In this document: in pieces, positions 21,966-33,845 of the stretch
Layout of the letters: each line of letters begins with the position of its first letter
Position numbering within the stretch: position 1 is the stretch's first letter
Assembly (NCBI GenBank): GCA_022747635.1
Contig: JAKTNV010000012.1
Coordinates: 1,315,001 to 1,379,000 of the forward strand
Direction of reading: 5' to 3'
From: Hetaerina americana
Taxonomy: Eukaryota; Arthropoda; Insecta; Odonata; Calopterygidae
Length of the DNA stretch: 64,000 nucleotides
Position numbers and translations under genes: made by a program
The notes under the pieces: model-generated
Seen by the model: the letters and a program-made list of their open reading frames with translations, nothing else
Database searches by the model: none
Told to the model about the DNA's origin: nothing

Positions 21966-22036
21966 CATGGCATGGAAGACCTGGTCCCCGAGAAATCACT
22001 TTAGCTTGGGTGGAGCTGCAGGTGCCCAGAGTGCCT
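21966..22036 (-). mobile_element. SINE family A fragment
   Basis: GGAAGACCTGGTCCCCGAGA, then ATCACTTTAGCTTGGGTGGA and GCTGCAGGTGCCCAGAGTGC on the plus strand. This is the head-proximal body of family A in reverse orientation, inserted right beside the TA array. Confidence 0.7.
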
Positions 22037-22302
22037 ATAAAATATTTGCAAAGTACCAACACCCTTTTACGACCTCTATCCTTAAATCAAGCGACATGAA
22101 TCGAAAACTAACTCTTAATTCCTTTTAAGTAGACACAAATGCAATTCTAAAAGTATGTGCGAGGGGAAAGTGCATGAGGAAAAACAGTAACGTAGGCATA
22201 ATGCCATAAATTCAATTGATTTTGCATAATTAATGTAAAATATGTTTAATGCATGAATTTGGCATCAGAATACTTTACAAATCGAAGTTTTGTAGGGTAC
22301 AT
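22037..22302. other. Short non-coding spacer
   Basis: Nothing recognised. Confidence 0.4.
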
Positions 22303-22806
22303 CTACATCTACATAATTCCCCGCAAGCCGCCGCAAGGGCGTGTGGCGGGGGGTGTAAGGTCACCAACCGTAAAAAGGAACAATACCACATGCAAAGCAA
22401 CAATGTGGAAAATTAAACCCACAGCAGCGCACACACTCATGCAAAAATCCCTTCATCCAACACTCATGGAAACACATATACCGCAAAACAACAAAAAACT
22501 GCACCCCATGATGCAGCACGAAAGCCATCCTACAACACGCTAGCCAGGACACAACAAGCAAGAATGTGAAACATCACTACCACATGAACATGCGCCACAA
22601 AACACTCTACCCCCCGAAGAGACTAAAAGGCAGGGAATGCAACCCAACGTTGCAGGTAGCAGGAATTTCCCCCCTCGGAGAGGGACGAGGGATTGAAAAG
22701 GAGACTTAAAAACAGATGAACAGAACATGAATGAGGTCATTCGGAAAGAATGGGTTATTTTAACAAAACACATAAGGTTAGTGGATGAGCATGCATTTAA
22801 GTAGAA
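22303..22806 (-). mobile_element. CR1-like LINE 3' UTR with GC-rich terminal core
   Basis: On the plus strand it opens TACATCTACATCTACATAAT, then CCCCGCAAGCCGCCGCAAGG and GCGTGTGGCGGGGGGTGT, followed by about 450 bp shared with 26370-26660 (opposite orientation) and 34028-34500. On the minus strand this follows the CR1-like reverse transcriptase at 22807-23790 and ends in an (ATGTAG)n tail. The core can pair CCCCGC with GCGGGG. A 3' stem-loop plus a short terminal microsatellite is typical of CR1-group LINEs. Confidence 0.65.
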
Positions 22807-23790
22807 CTAACTATTTTTTAGACGCTGAGGGTGGCAAGTGGAATTTTTGCTATCCTGTATAACCCTGCCGTTGCTATCCCGTATTGTCCGTGGGAAGGAG
22901 GAGTCCTTGAGTCGGCTAGTTCTGGCATCTATTTCCCGAATTTTATATGCATGATCCAAGCGACCAATGTATGTAGGAGTACGAATAATTTGCGAGACCT
23001 CGGTGCTGAAACATGCGGATGTGAATTTATTTAATAATTTTAATCTTGCATTGAATCGCCTCTCTTCCAATGATTCCCACCCCAAATCCATGAGCATTTC
23101 GGTGACGCTTTGCGTTTTATCGTAAGAATTTTTTACAAAACGGGCTGCCCGGCGTTGAACCTTCTCAATTTCCCGAATGAGGCCTTTTTCACTCGGATCC
23201 CACACGCTACATGCGTATTCTAAATGAGGCCTTACAAGAGCGTGGTAACAACGTTCCTTGACCTTCGAGTCACTTTTGCCGATAATGCGTCTAATGAATC
23301 CCAATTTTTTATATGCTTGACCGCAGACTTTACGTATGTGAGTCCCCCAAGTGAAGTCTTTTGTGAATGTAACACCTAGGTATTTTACCGTATCAACTAC
23401 TGCTAGATACTCCAGCTAATTTGTAAGCAAATCCCGTTGATATTTTAAAGAAATTTACCATTGAATATCTATTCTAATTTAGTGTTAATCCCCAGTTAGA
23501 ACACCATTTAGTAATGCAATCTAAATCCTGCGCTGGAATAAAACGATCCTCATCCCCAGATATGTCCCGATAGATCACCGTCTTATCCGCGAACATCCTA
23601 ATTTTACTTTTCACTTCGCGGTTTAAATCGTTAACAAAAATCAAGAAAAGCAACGGCCCGATTACACTTCCCTGAGGTACGCCCGACGTGACTCGAACGC
23701 TGTCGGAACTAGCGCCATCAAGGGCTACCCTCTGTTCCAGCTCTGAAAGAAAATCTTTTACCCAGTTTATGGCGTCCTTTTTTATGCCCG
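22807..23790 (-). pseudogene. CR1-like LINE reverse transcriptase, 5'-truncated
   Basis: Minus-strand reading: VKDFLSELEQRVALDGASS, then VTSGVPQGSVIGPLLFLIFV (about 23642-23690). MFADKTVIYRDISGDEDRF follows, where the catalytic FADD is FADK (about 23572-23600), then KWCSNWGLTLN. After a broken stretch comes an open 165-residue C-terminal region: CYHALVRPHLEYACSVWDP, IEKVQRRAARFVKNSY, LGWESLEERRFNARL and LKDSSFPRTIRDSN. This set of motifs is typical of the CR1/Jockey-type group. The loss of the second catalytic Asp and the truncation make it inactive. Confidence 0.8.
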
Positions 23791-24660
23791 CGACCTTTAA
23801 TTTATGGTTAGGTTAGGTTAATTTATGGATAGTTATGGTTAGGGTAACTGCCATCCAGGACGCTGTTTGAAACGGCGAAAAGGAAAATTGCAGGGATCGC
23901 TGAAATTGAATTCTTAAGCATATGATCAAATTTTTGCATCGTATTGCGCGTGTATTCCTCATTTTTACGTATCTGCCCACTTGAATCTTATCGCATAGAT
24001 TTTCAATTATCGGACGCCGCCACGGTCTGCTTCCTGTCACGTGATCTCACTTCACACGGACCATTGACCAATTGGAAGCGACATATCTATTTTCTAGGAT
24101 TTGACGTGGCAACTCCATTGGGTAAGGCAGGTGCTCGGCCAGGAAATTTCCATATCGACAGGAAACGTCAGTTTAATTTCGCCGCGGATTCCCTTCGCAT
24201 CAATCGTGTGCCACGTACCTCGGTTTGACCGCCGTGATAAGGCACGGATGTAATAAAAATCTTCCTTTAAGTTACGTGAGGCGAGTACCCGTGTTTTTTA
24301 AAGCCCGCATCCCTATTTAGAAGACAGCACTCATTCGTGGAAGGAATATACGTCCTCCCCACATCGTTCCAAGTTATTGGCGTTATCATTAATATAAAAA
24401 GCAGCACCTTTTTTTAAATGAAGGAAAGGCGTATAATGTCTAATGGGCCGTTTTTCACTGCAGTACTCACTCTAATTTATGGATGAAGAAGGGGTTACCT
24501 CAGTCTCAATCTCGCCCGAATAAAGCCGAATTACAAGTATTATTATGACTCATCGCTTCACCCACGTGTTTCGGCTGAAAAACAATTACAGTACCATGAA
24601 TGACTTGTTTTTCCTCGGGGGTAGTCCAAAAATGGTCTTTTTTTGAAAATGAAAATGAAC
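23791..24660. other. Non-coding stretch
   Basis: No gene recognised. It contains a tiny TTAGG-like run (GGTTAGGTTAGGTTA near 23810) at the LINE truncation point. Confidence 0.45.
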
Positions 24661-24739
24661 TTTATTTTCAATAGCTAGTACATAATTTTAAATCTTAAAA
24701 ATTCCTCTATGTTGATGCATAATTGCCATTTCGGTCAAA

Positions 24740-25090
24740 TCATTTCTGTAGGAGCTGGGGCAGTTTTTTCATGGTTACTTCATACCAGCTGGCTGCCATG
24801 TCGTTGAAGAAGCGTTGAACCTCGTCATTTAACCGCGCGATTGCCGTTTGGTCTCGGGTGTGGATTTGGAACACGCAATCGTTGTCACTGGTAACAATCG
24901 AAGCAAAAAAAATGTCCTTTTCCTCTGCGCAGCGACGAAGAAATTCACGGGAAGAGTGAACGCGTTGCCGTGTGTGATCTGCTTTGAGCATTCGCGGGAC
25001 CCATCTTGAGCACACCTTCCGATATTCCAACTTTTCAGCCAAAATCGTATGAATGGTGCTTCGAGAGAACTCAAAATGCAGATATGATCG
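24740..25090 (-). pseudogene. Mariner transposase with internal deletion (copy M3)
   Basis: Minus-strand reading: LEYRKVCSRWVPRMLKADH, RVHSSREFLRRCAEEKDIFF and SIVTSDNDCVFQ, which is the region around the first catalytic Asp with GDETW changed to SDNDC. It then jumps to a C-terminal block, LNDEVQRFFNDMAASWYEVT plus LPQLLQK. The central part with the second and third catalytic Asp is missing. The lineage differs from M1, M5 and the intact copy. Confidence 0.65.
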
Positions 25091-25104
25091 AGATTGATGC
25101 TATA

Positions 25105-25495
25105 TTTACACAATACCCCGCAAGCCGTCGTAAGGACGTGTGGTACGGGGTGGTAGGTCACCAGCCATTCTACATATATTCCCTCCATTTCCTAATGCCC
25201 CTGGCACCCCACAAGCCACCAAAAAACGCGTGGAAAGGGGGCGACCGAACACCGATCATGCAACGTGCCTACATATATTACGAGTATTACATAGTTAGCA
25301 GCTATCCTTATGCCTACACAAAGAGGGAAAGAAAATATATTTAAAAAAGGGCAGCCAAACAAGCTATACAGGCACTTATACAGTATTCTACGCATTCCGG
25401 ACGGGCAGTTCACCAATACAAAAGACTATGTACATTCACCTACACCCCACCTGGCACAAGGGCGCATGGCGGGCGGCGTCAGAACGCCAGATTTG
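25105..25495 (-). mobile_element. Cluster of CR1-like LINE 3' core fragments
   Basis: Three partial copies of the GC-rich core lie within 400 bp. They are near 25110-25170 (ATACCCCGCAAGCCGTCGTA and TGTGGTACGGGGTGGTAGGT), 25195-25250 (strongly decayed, CACCCCACAAGCCACC) and 25435-25490 (CACAAGGGCGCATGGCGGGC). All have the same orientation. Repeated 5'-truncated insertions, or a short tandem decay product, are both possible. Confidence 0.5.
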
Positions 25496-25699
25496 AAGAG
25501 TGTTCTGTGGGAATTTAATCTTGTATACCTCTATTTTCGACAGCGTGTACCAATTATTTTCCTGCGTGTTTTCTCTTTATTTCTGCCGCGAAAAATGCGC
25601 GGGAAAAACGAATACTTGAATCCATCAGTTCGACAGTCTCTCTAATTTTGGGACAGTCGTCGACCCTGCCAATGTAATGAGGGGGGCCTAATCATAACT
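25496..25699. other. Short non-coding spacer
   Basis: Nothing recognised. Confidence 0.4.
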
Positions 25700-25960
25700 C
25701 CAATCTCCTCTACGATATTGACGAATGATTCGTTCAACCTTCGCGACTGGCGGAAGTTGGCGCCCTCCCGCCACTCTCTTTGGCATAAATTTCAGTGCGA
25801 CCAGCTGTAAACTCCCTATGCCACTTGCGGAGGTTTTCGGCATCCATGTGCGACTCTTCATACACTTCCGTCAATTGGCGATGAATTTCGATGACAGCAA
25901 ACGCGGTGGTGTGACCAACATCCGCGCGAACAGTTTCCCAGCGCTTTGGAGACATTTAGG
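25700..25960 (-). pseudogene. Mariner-like N-terminal fragment (copy M4)
   Basis: The minus-strand frame has AVIEIHRQLTEVYEES, MDAENLRKWHREFTAGRTEI and ESGGRAPTSAS. This resembles the DNA-binding helix-turn-helix start of mariner transposases, where an EIHRQ...VYG...KWCREF...GRTDV...GRPS pattern recurs. No catalytic part was found. Confidence is moderate because the piece is short. Confidence 0.5.
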
Positions 25961-26369
25961 AGATTTTCCTCGTATTTCAATGCAATTAGAAAGCGTTCAA
26001 TGTAATGAAACAGACATTTTAAAACTCTTTCGGCAGGTGACTTAAATAATTTTGAAGCAACGATGTAGTTAGTTAGAACTCGCACAATAAATTCTTTGGT
26101 GATGAAGTACGATATAATTAATGTTTTTTTTCAAAAACCATGTCTCAAATAATGGATTGACCCTCCTTTTACCCCACCAAAGGAACGTGATTTTATGGCT
26201 CAGCCCCCCTCCCCCTAATAGCCTATTGTCATTCAAGGGCAGTCCCTTATCCTGGGTCATTTATCGCGGAAATTGTCGATCGGCATTGTGCATTCCATTT
26301 TCAGTAAGATGGCAAAAAAATAGTTCGTCTTCATTTCCTTGATTGTAACCCTCACATAAGAAATTTTTA
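25961..26369. other. Non-coding stretch, nothing recognised
   Basis: AT-rich; no gene or known repeat seen. Confidence 0.4.
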
Positions 26370-26660
26370 GTGATGTTTCACATTCTTGCTTGTTTTGTCC
26401 TAGCTTGCGTGTTGTAGGATGGCTTTCGTGCTGCATCCTGGGGTGCAGTTTTTTGTTGGTTTGCGGTATATGTGTTTGCATGTGTGTTGGCTGAAGGGAT
26501 TTTTACACGAGTGTGTGCGCTGCTGTGGGAGTAATTTTCCACGTTGTTGTTTTGCATGTGGTATTTTTCCTTTTTACAGTTGGTGACCTAACACATAACC
26601 CCCGCCACACGCCCTTGCGGCGGCTTGCGGGGTATTATGTAGATGTAGATGAAGAAATAC
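26370..26660 (+). mobile_element. CR1-like LINE 3' UTR copy
   Basis: The reverse complement of the 22.3-22.6 kb segment. It ends with TTGCGGCGGCTTGCGGGGTA and TTATGTAGATGTAGATG. About 290 bp, 5'-truncated. Confidence 0.75.
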
Positions 26661-28625
26661 TTCATGAGAAATCAAATTTTGTGTCTACGCCAGGAACGAG
26701 GAAAGTGAGAAAAGTTTTGAATGTTCTTCAATTTGCCTTTTAATTGACCGTGTAATTTAACAGTTAGCATTAAACTCCCCCATTTATTGAGTTATGTTCC
26801 CATTTTGACAAGTTGCTATCTGAACAAATGACGCACTGCCACATAGCATGCGTGTCAAAGGGGTATCGCCTAATCGCTAATGGAAGCAAGCCCATAAGCC
26901 ATTCTAAATTATTTGGTAGCACAGGCACGCTAGAGCAAGGGTAAATGTTTGCCTTGAATTTCGTGTTGACAGTGAGTCTTACTCCCTGTTTCATTGGTAT
27001 TTCAACCGCATTGGTTTCAAATAATAGGTTTCTGACCATGCATAGCGACGCGGCCTGACAGCGCCTGCCTTGCTTGCGAGTGCCTACACCTGGAATACTC
27101 GCTCCGTCCCGATTATGAACCGTGTATGCATGCTGTCTCATCCGAAAACCCACCAGCCTCCTACTCTCGTGCTTCTCATGAGAGAATTTCCGGTACAAGA
27201 AAACTTTATTAGACTATTTTACAGTAAAATATATCTGGCACTGTAAAATAACCTTTCTTGTACATCGTCTTGGCTAATTTTAGACGCCAATCATGATAAA
27301 TGGATATCAATGCTAGACCATTTATATTGCTAAAAGAAATTTTCACCCATGAACAATAATGTCGCGTGGTATTCCCCATTCTATTCCAAACACAGTCCGA
27401 GTCACGATTGAATTTCTTTAGCTTTGAGGCTGGAGGCGTGTTAGTGGCAGTGGTCCCACCTGTCAGGAGTAGGTTTATAGGTTTGCACGTTGTAGGGGCA
27501 TAATGCGGGGTGAGTTCTATCTTTACTTAAGGTTGGTCCTCCGGGTTTATGGGCCGTGGTTGGTTGATTTATTTTGCGGTCCTCTACAAAATCCGATCGG
27601 TCTTTCCGACGGCAATGTTTTTGGAACGAAGTAAGTCCAGTAGAAACCTAGGCATTCACTCTCAATCTAGCGGAAGTTCGTATAGGGGCTAGTCTCGAGC
27701 TTATATTGGGAGATGACGGGGGGATATTGAATCTATGCTTTTGGATTTGTCACCATGGCGGATAATTTGCGCTTCGTACAAGTAGACGCATACTTCACCC
27801 ATTCTGTTTTAGCACTCAGCAGGTCTCTTGAATTAATTGTGTGTTTTATCCGTATTTTTAATTCATCTGAAATGAATTATAGATTTAGCAAGTGGGGTGG
27901 GTAATGACCTCGATGTTGACGCACCCTATTAAATCCAACGCTATGGCGAAGCAAACCGGGATACGAGTATATACTCACTCCCGTTTCCAGTGTCGTCAGT
28001 ACGGGGCTCGAAGGGAAGTCATCATAAATTGATATTTGTAGGAAGGCTAGGCCTGCAGCTACGCGATTTGTTTGGAGAGGCTCCAAGCGCTCCAGCGGTG
28101 TCCCCAGGAAACAAGAGGGCTTTGAGGGGAGGACGTGATAAGGGGGAGGTCGGGTGCCGCATGAGTCAAAAGGGGGGAACGACGCACAACGCTGCGCCTT
28201 TGACCTCTTTTGGAAGTCCTCTTTTGGAAGTCCCCCGGAAGTCGTCGTCGGCACTGCCGCTCATTGTTGACAGGTGATTTTCTGGAACTTTGCCTGTTTT
28301 GATCCCGACGGTCTTCGGCGAATGAATAGCAGGCAAATTGGTGCAGTACAGGGATAGTCTCTCATCAACGAATGCAGATTTTAAAGTGTTATATCAAAAT
28401 GGCTTATGGGCTGACTCTGCTTTGAATTAACGCTTAAAAAATTTTTTTTTAATATTAGGTGTTATAAGACACCAAATCATTGAACTCTTATATTTTTTGT
28501 TTATTCATCAGTACGTCGGACCACAGTCTTCTGTATTTTCTCATTATTTATTGAAATCTTCCACTTTTCCACGGATTCAGCCGGGTCAACAGAGCTTTCA
28601 ATAATCGTATTAGGTCATAGATAAC
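26661..28625. other. Non-coding stretch; GC-richer part at about 27870-28280
   Basis: No gene recognised. Frames on both strands at 27877-28277 show no known domain. Confidence 0.4.
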
Positions 28626-28627
28626 AC

Positions 28628-29363
28628 ATGGTTTGTCCCAAAAGTATTAGCACTGAGTCGACTAAAAAAATTATTGCCGAAATGGATACATTCGCTCAAA
28701 ATTCTTCGAAGTGGCACCCATGTCCACACACCGCTACCAGCGGGTTTTCCACGCCTCGTTAGCCTTCTTGAAGGCGGCGTCCGGAATGCTGCTAAGCTCC
28801 TTCGTCACCGCCTGTTGTAACACTTCCACCGAGCCGTGGTGACGTCCTTTCAGCAAGGATTTGAGGCGGGGGAAGAAGAAAAAGTCTACTTGGGCAATGC
28901 CTAAACATTTGGATCCTCACTCACATGGTCGAGAAGCTCTTGGCAGATCCGCGTGCGAGTTTCCTTTTGTACATCCGAGAGCAGTCGCCGGACCAATTTC
29001 GCACACACATTTCTCATGCCAGTATTTTCGCTCACAAGTCGACGCAGATGACTCATAGGGATACCAAATTTTTCAGAAACCATGCCAACACTTAATATGC
29101 CATCCATATTAGAAAGCCTTCCCTCTGGCAAGATTTACGTCACCTGTTGCGGTTGAAGGGAGTCCTAAGCATTCGGCGTTTTCAACATCTTCTCTACCCT
29201 CCCGAAACAACTTGTGCCAACCCAAAACACCCGATCTTCCTGTCGTTTTATCGCCATAAACTGCCTTAAGAATATAGGGAGTATAAAACGGTGCATACAT
29301 TACTCTAGCATGGGGAAAGACGTCGAATAATACATTATTATTTTTCAAAATCATTTCATTCAT
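28628..29363 (-). pseudogene. Mariner transposase with internal deletion (copy M6)
   Basis: Minus-strand reading: YGDKTTGRSGVLGWHKLFRE, GREDVENAECLGLPSTATGD, then FGIPMSHLRRLVSENTGMRN with VCAKLVRRLLSDVQKE. A truncated LLDHVSEDPNV follows, which then joins FFFPRLKSLLKGRHHGSVEV, ELSSIPDAAFKKANEAWKTR and a stop. The block from GDETW to the last catalytic Asp is deleted. The plus-strand border at 28631, GTTTGTCCCAAAAGTATTAG, may be the terminal repeat. Several stops are present and the copy is inactive. Confidence 0.7.
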
Positions 29364-31054
29364 ATACCATGCAATGTGGTTGGAAAGAATTTACCAGGAA
29401 ACCGATTAATATTATGAGCATGGTAACTGACTTGAATTTGTCCTGGCGTAGACACAAAATGGGTTTTCTCGTGGAGTATTTCCTATGTGAGGATTACAAT
29501 CAAGTAAAAGAAGACGAACTATTTTTGCTACTCCGCAACCATTTTTCATTCCAGCTCAAGAGTAGAAAATGTGCCGAAAAACGGTTTTCCTGTGCCTAAA
29601 AGAATTTTTATTATTCTTTTAATTCTTATTTTTAGAGGGTTTACATGTGTGTTTACGACGTGCTTATTCATGGCCGGTAATGTTTCCATCTTTTTCACCC
29701 AACTGCTCCCGCGTTCATTCTCATTAGTCTTCGTGCTCCACGCACGATGAGGAAATGAGGTCGTGGGAAAGTGCCCGAAATAAGCCGATAACTATTTATT
29801 GCTGTTCGCTTCATTGTGATTCTTGGTTAGTACCCATCCGTTCTCCCGCACTCTACACCGCCTGGGTGGGCCGAACGAATAAACTATCTCTAAGCCTTGC
29901 CGCTAAACTGAAGCGATGGTCTTGCGAAATCGTCCATTCCCTCAATGCCATCGCATTATCAAGCTGCTCTGGATCGCCGCCATGTAGGAATGCGAAAATT
30001 GGGGTTGGGTGATGGGGTGATTATGAGACTCTTAGACTGACATGCGAGGCTAATTTTCGGAAATGTCTTTCCATTTAAGTTAGGTGCGTCTTGGCGTTTT
30101 GAATACGGTGACAAGACTGGAATGGCTCGATGAAAAATAGAATCTGAGTTTGCATTGAAGTAGACATTTTGGTGAGAATAAAGTTTCAATTCAATGAACT
30201 GAAACCCGTAGATGTTATGATGCTTCATGCAAATTAGAGTTAAAGAAAAAGTAGAAGTGTAATGTGATTCTTAGTTTTGAATGCTCCCATTTAATATTTA
30301 GTGGAAAAAATCTGACTTGCATGCTTAATGGATTGCGCCATGTATTGCTTCCATCATGTTCAATAGCATTCTTTCAGTCAATTTCAGATTTCAAAAATCA
30401 GTCTTTTTATAAGTGGACTTGGCTCATATAAATGTTGAATTGAAGGACGAATGAATTAATAGAGAAATAGATATTATATAAGATGAAATCATGTATCCAT
30501 TCTATACATTTCTTCCAGGGGAACCAACCATAGACGTAATTGAACGAATTTGAGAAACATTGAGAACGGGCGTTTTTCCGGAAATATTGGTCAAATTGGA
30601 GTCAATTTTTATTTTAAATACGTAATATCTTGGCTTAATGGCATTCGTTAGAGAGTCAATAAACGAAGTGTCTACTCCCGAACACATGAGGATATTATCG
30701 GGGTTTTTATCAGCTGTTTTTAATCGAGCCCACAGGACGCCGACTTGGCTCATCTCGATTCTTATTTCAGAGCGGAAGCCACCACCCGCGCCCTCCTTGC
30801 GAGGTGGACGAAGGCGAAACCAGGCGACACGGTGGCACAAACTGTCGTGACACTGTATAAAAACGTTGACAGCGTAGCGGACGACATTTATGTGGGTCCC
30901 TGCCCATGCACGGAGTGCACTAGGAGATAAGGGCTCTTTCGTGAATCCTCCTCCCCACCAGCTTAGGCGCGCCCCTCCCCCCCCCCCTCCGGCCTCCTCT
31001 TGGGTCCTGTGTCGTTCCCTACTCTTGATTACCGACTCTCTCTCGCAATCTGCG
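29364..31054. other. Non-coding; GC-rich part at about 30720-31030
   Basis: No gene recognised. A GC-rich block lies just upstream of the PLE fragment. Confidence 0.4.
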
Positions 31055-32030
31055 GACACCAGGTTTGAAACCCCACAGCCTCACTCAACAAATACCTTCA
31101 CAATCTACACAATGCACTTCAAACGCGGTTACCCAAAAAAGCTCCTACAAAATAAAATCCGCCGCTCCACCCAACCTTACACACCATAGAAAAACAACTC
31201 CATATCGTACGCAGGACTCAACTTTTTCAACCTATTTCTCAGGATCTCACAGACTGAAAAACTTGCGTAAAGAACTGTTTCCTGTTTTACACGATAACGG
31301 CCCTTCCTCGTCTTTACTGCACCAATGCACCTCTCTCGTATACAGACGACCCACCAATTTCAGAAATATTCTGAGATCCACCAACCCTTTGGCACCCCCC
31401 TGACAAAAATCCTCATCATTCCCCTACTTGCAAATGCCCATGATGTTAAACATGTTAGTTTATCAGATTTGCTCCCCTCTCCCCCATTCACTCATTGCCC
31501 GCCCCATTATATCGTTCCCACGCAAATTGCCTCTCGAAAAACATTATTTATCTTTTGTCATGCAAACAATTCACTTCATTTTACATAGGCGAATGCCTTA
31601 CCCCCTTGTCCATTCGAATGAACAATCACCGCTGCTCCCGTAATTCTGCCTCACTCTCTTCTCTTCCTATCCCTTCACGCGCAAATTCCTGCAACCTTTC
31701 CTTCGACCAATGTTTTTCCCAAAACCATCCCAGAATCCCTACCCGATTCAGCCAACAATATAGAGGTGAGAACTCGCGAATCCGCGTACATATTAGTTTT
31801 CTCATATTTTGTAATTCCCGGCGTCAACCGTCACTACTACAGCCCTTCCCAGCATACCCTGCTCCTCCCCCACCCCACTTCGCATTCCCTCTGCCCGAAA
31901 CCTTCCAGTCTGACCTGAAAAAGGCCTCAGAAAAGGTCGGAAACTTAAACTTTCCGAAATGTCAGTGTCCGATGACGTGTTATCTATTTTATTTTTGTGT
32001 TATATTGTGCCGTTCGAATGTTTTTTATAA
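31055..32030 (+). pseudogene. PLE C-terminal fragment with GIY-YIG remnant and 3' tail
   Basis: Plus strand: FKRGYPKKLLQNKIRRSTQP, then YFSGSHRLKNLRKELFPVLH, YRRPTNFRNILRSTNPLAPP, HYIVPTQIASRKTLF and IEVRTRESAYILVF. These are colinear with the PLE C-termini at 44 and 59 kb. The cysteine motif and the GIY-YIG active site have decayed, and several stops are present. The 3' tail holds a degraded hammerhead-like motif (CTGAAAA at 31915-31921, stem GGCC/GGTC, GGAAACTTA) and the family TTTTTGTGTTATATTGTGCC segment near 31990-32010. Confidence 0.75.
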
Positions 32031-32084
32031 TTATAAATCATTATCTATGAAAATCATAAACACAGTAATGGGTAATATGTTAGC

Positions 32085-32440
32085 CGTTCTTTTCTAGTTG
32101 GTCAGAATTGGGAAAACCGAGAGGTGCGAGACGATCAGAGGGGGGGATTGAGGTGTCAAGAGATTCGACGTTTGTTGTGGCCATGATGATTTGGGTGCCC
32201 CGAGGGTGAGAGGTTGAATTGAGGTATGGGTGGAATCGTGAAGTAGGTCGAAAGTGGCGCGGAACAATTTCAAAGAACTGAACGATGGGTAAAGTGTTCA
32301 TGAGGAAGTCTTCTACTCGGATTAAAATGCTCAATAGGAAAGGAGTCGTATCGGAATTTGTGTCCCAATTCACATTAAGTACCGTGTTAGTTACTATTGG
32401 TTGTAGTAAAAAAACAGCTACTTTAATTTCATCCATAATT
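32085..32440 (-). pseudogene. PLE reverse transcriptase fragment, opposite orientation
   Basis: On the minus strand HPRGTQIIMATTNVESLDTS and IPPSDRLAPLG match LPPDTEIIMATIDATSLYTS and IPHSEGLSAL of the PLE at 43.8-46 kb. That is the motif with the first catalytic Asp, here changed to Asn. It faces the C-terminal fragment at 31055-32030 tail to tail, with about 50 bp between them. The two are probably separate insertions or a rearranged dimer. Confidence 0.65.
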
Positions 32441-33485
32441 TCGAAAAATTAGCGGAAGGCATGCACTCGTTCAGGTGCAACGATCATTACTGCGAGGCTT
32501 CTTTGGGCGATTGAATTTGAAAATAAAATACTAGACTTGATGAGTTATCCGTTTGGTTTCGTCACATGTGACGCCCCGGGGATCATTGCCGTCCCAGGAG
32601 ATTCGTCACGAGTGGTGCGTGGGAGTGCGTAGGCCGGACATGGTCCGCGACTTCCAACGGAAGAGGCCGAGTGGGGCGGAAGTCGTGAGTGTACATACAG
32701 CGGGGCGGGCGGACCGCGCTCAGTGGCCCGTGGCCGCGACTGCCACCACCCCTGTCCATCAAGGGGCCCCGTGAGACAGCGGGGACAATGGGGGTGAGGG
32801 CGGGAGGGTAGGGGTGTGGCACGGAAGCACAGTTTAGCGCGGGCGAGTTGGCTCATTGCAGCGGATTGCAGCTGATCCGTGGAGAAGCTGACCGGTGTCG
32901 CTCCCTCACGGGGGAATGCTGCGGGATCGAACAATGGACGTTTGGTCGCCATGCGTGCACATACTCCGTGACCCTGCTTCGAGCCCTTCCGGTGGCACAT
33001 TGTACATTGCGAGCCGTTACGTTTTGAAATGGCGGACCACTGGTAGCGAATTACGACGAAAAGGAATTGGTGGCTACTCGAGTTAATCGGGCAAGTCAAT
33101 TATCTAAAATATTTGGGACTGGTTGGAGGGCGGATCGCGACGCATCTAAATATGGTGTGCAGGTCAGTGCTGGAAATTCGGTGTTGGGAATCCCGGAGAA
33201 ATTTTCTTGGTCTTATGAGTGGTTTTCAGGCGTTATGTCGATCAATGAGGACGATGTATTTGTTATTCGGCCGAATTTGACTCATCCAGTAACTGTTCAT
33301 GTCCTTCTAAATCACTGCTTAATACGGAAACTGCTCTACCTGTTCTAGCTACAATAGTTAATGTCCCTCAGCTTGACCGCTTTATATAGCCTTCCTATTT
33401 CTTGAGAATCTCATTACCTTTGTTTCTTTATGATTGAATCTCATACTATGCCTATTACGCTGGTTCTGAAATGCGTTAAGCAATT
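32441..33485. other. Non-coding; GC-rich island at about 32560-33060
   Basis: No gene recognised. CpG-rich with compositional open frames on both strands. Confidence 0.4.
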
Positions 33486-33845
33486 GTTGTAGTAGTAGTT
33501 TTTAGGGGAGATGATCGACCGCTAACGTCATTTGCGCCATTAGGACAGAAAAGGATGAAGGGTTGAGAGAAACCCGGCGTCGGTATTAGCCTAATTGAAC
33601 GATAGGCGCCAGGGTGTCCACAGTTTAACGCCCCTCCGGACGGCGGACGGCGTACTCACTCAATGTGCTCCACACAAAGCACCTCCAGTAGGGATCGAGG
33701 TACCACTGAAAAATCTTCAACACCGGCGGGATTTGAACTCGGGCCCTCTACTGAAAACTGCTTAAAAATATTTGTCGCCTCCGGAATTCGGACCCAGACC
33801 CTCTGGATGGGAAGCCAGTACTTAAGCCACCGCACCATCCCAATC
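33486..33845 (-). mobile_element. SINE family B copy, composite head
   Basis: From the left: a GTAGTAGTAGT tail, GAGAGAAACCCGGCGTCGGT, then AGGGATCGAGGTACCACTGA. Two tRNA-like B-box segments then lie in tandem, GGGATTTGAACTCGGGCCCT and GGAATTCGGACCCAGACCCT, before GATGGGAAGCCAGTACTTAA and CCACCGCACCATCCC. The minus-strand element therefore seems to have two head modules, while the other three family B copies show one. Confidence 0.7.

Noticed and set aside
23806..23824. Arthropod-type telomeric repeat (TTAGG)n
   Set aside because: Only about two and a half units; this length arises readily by chance and lies at a LINE truncation point in AT-rich DNA.
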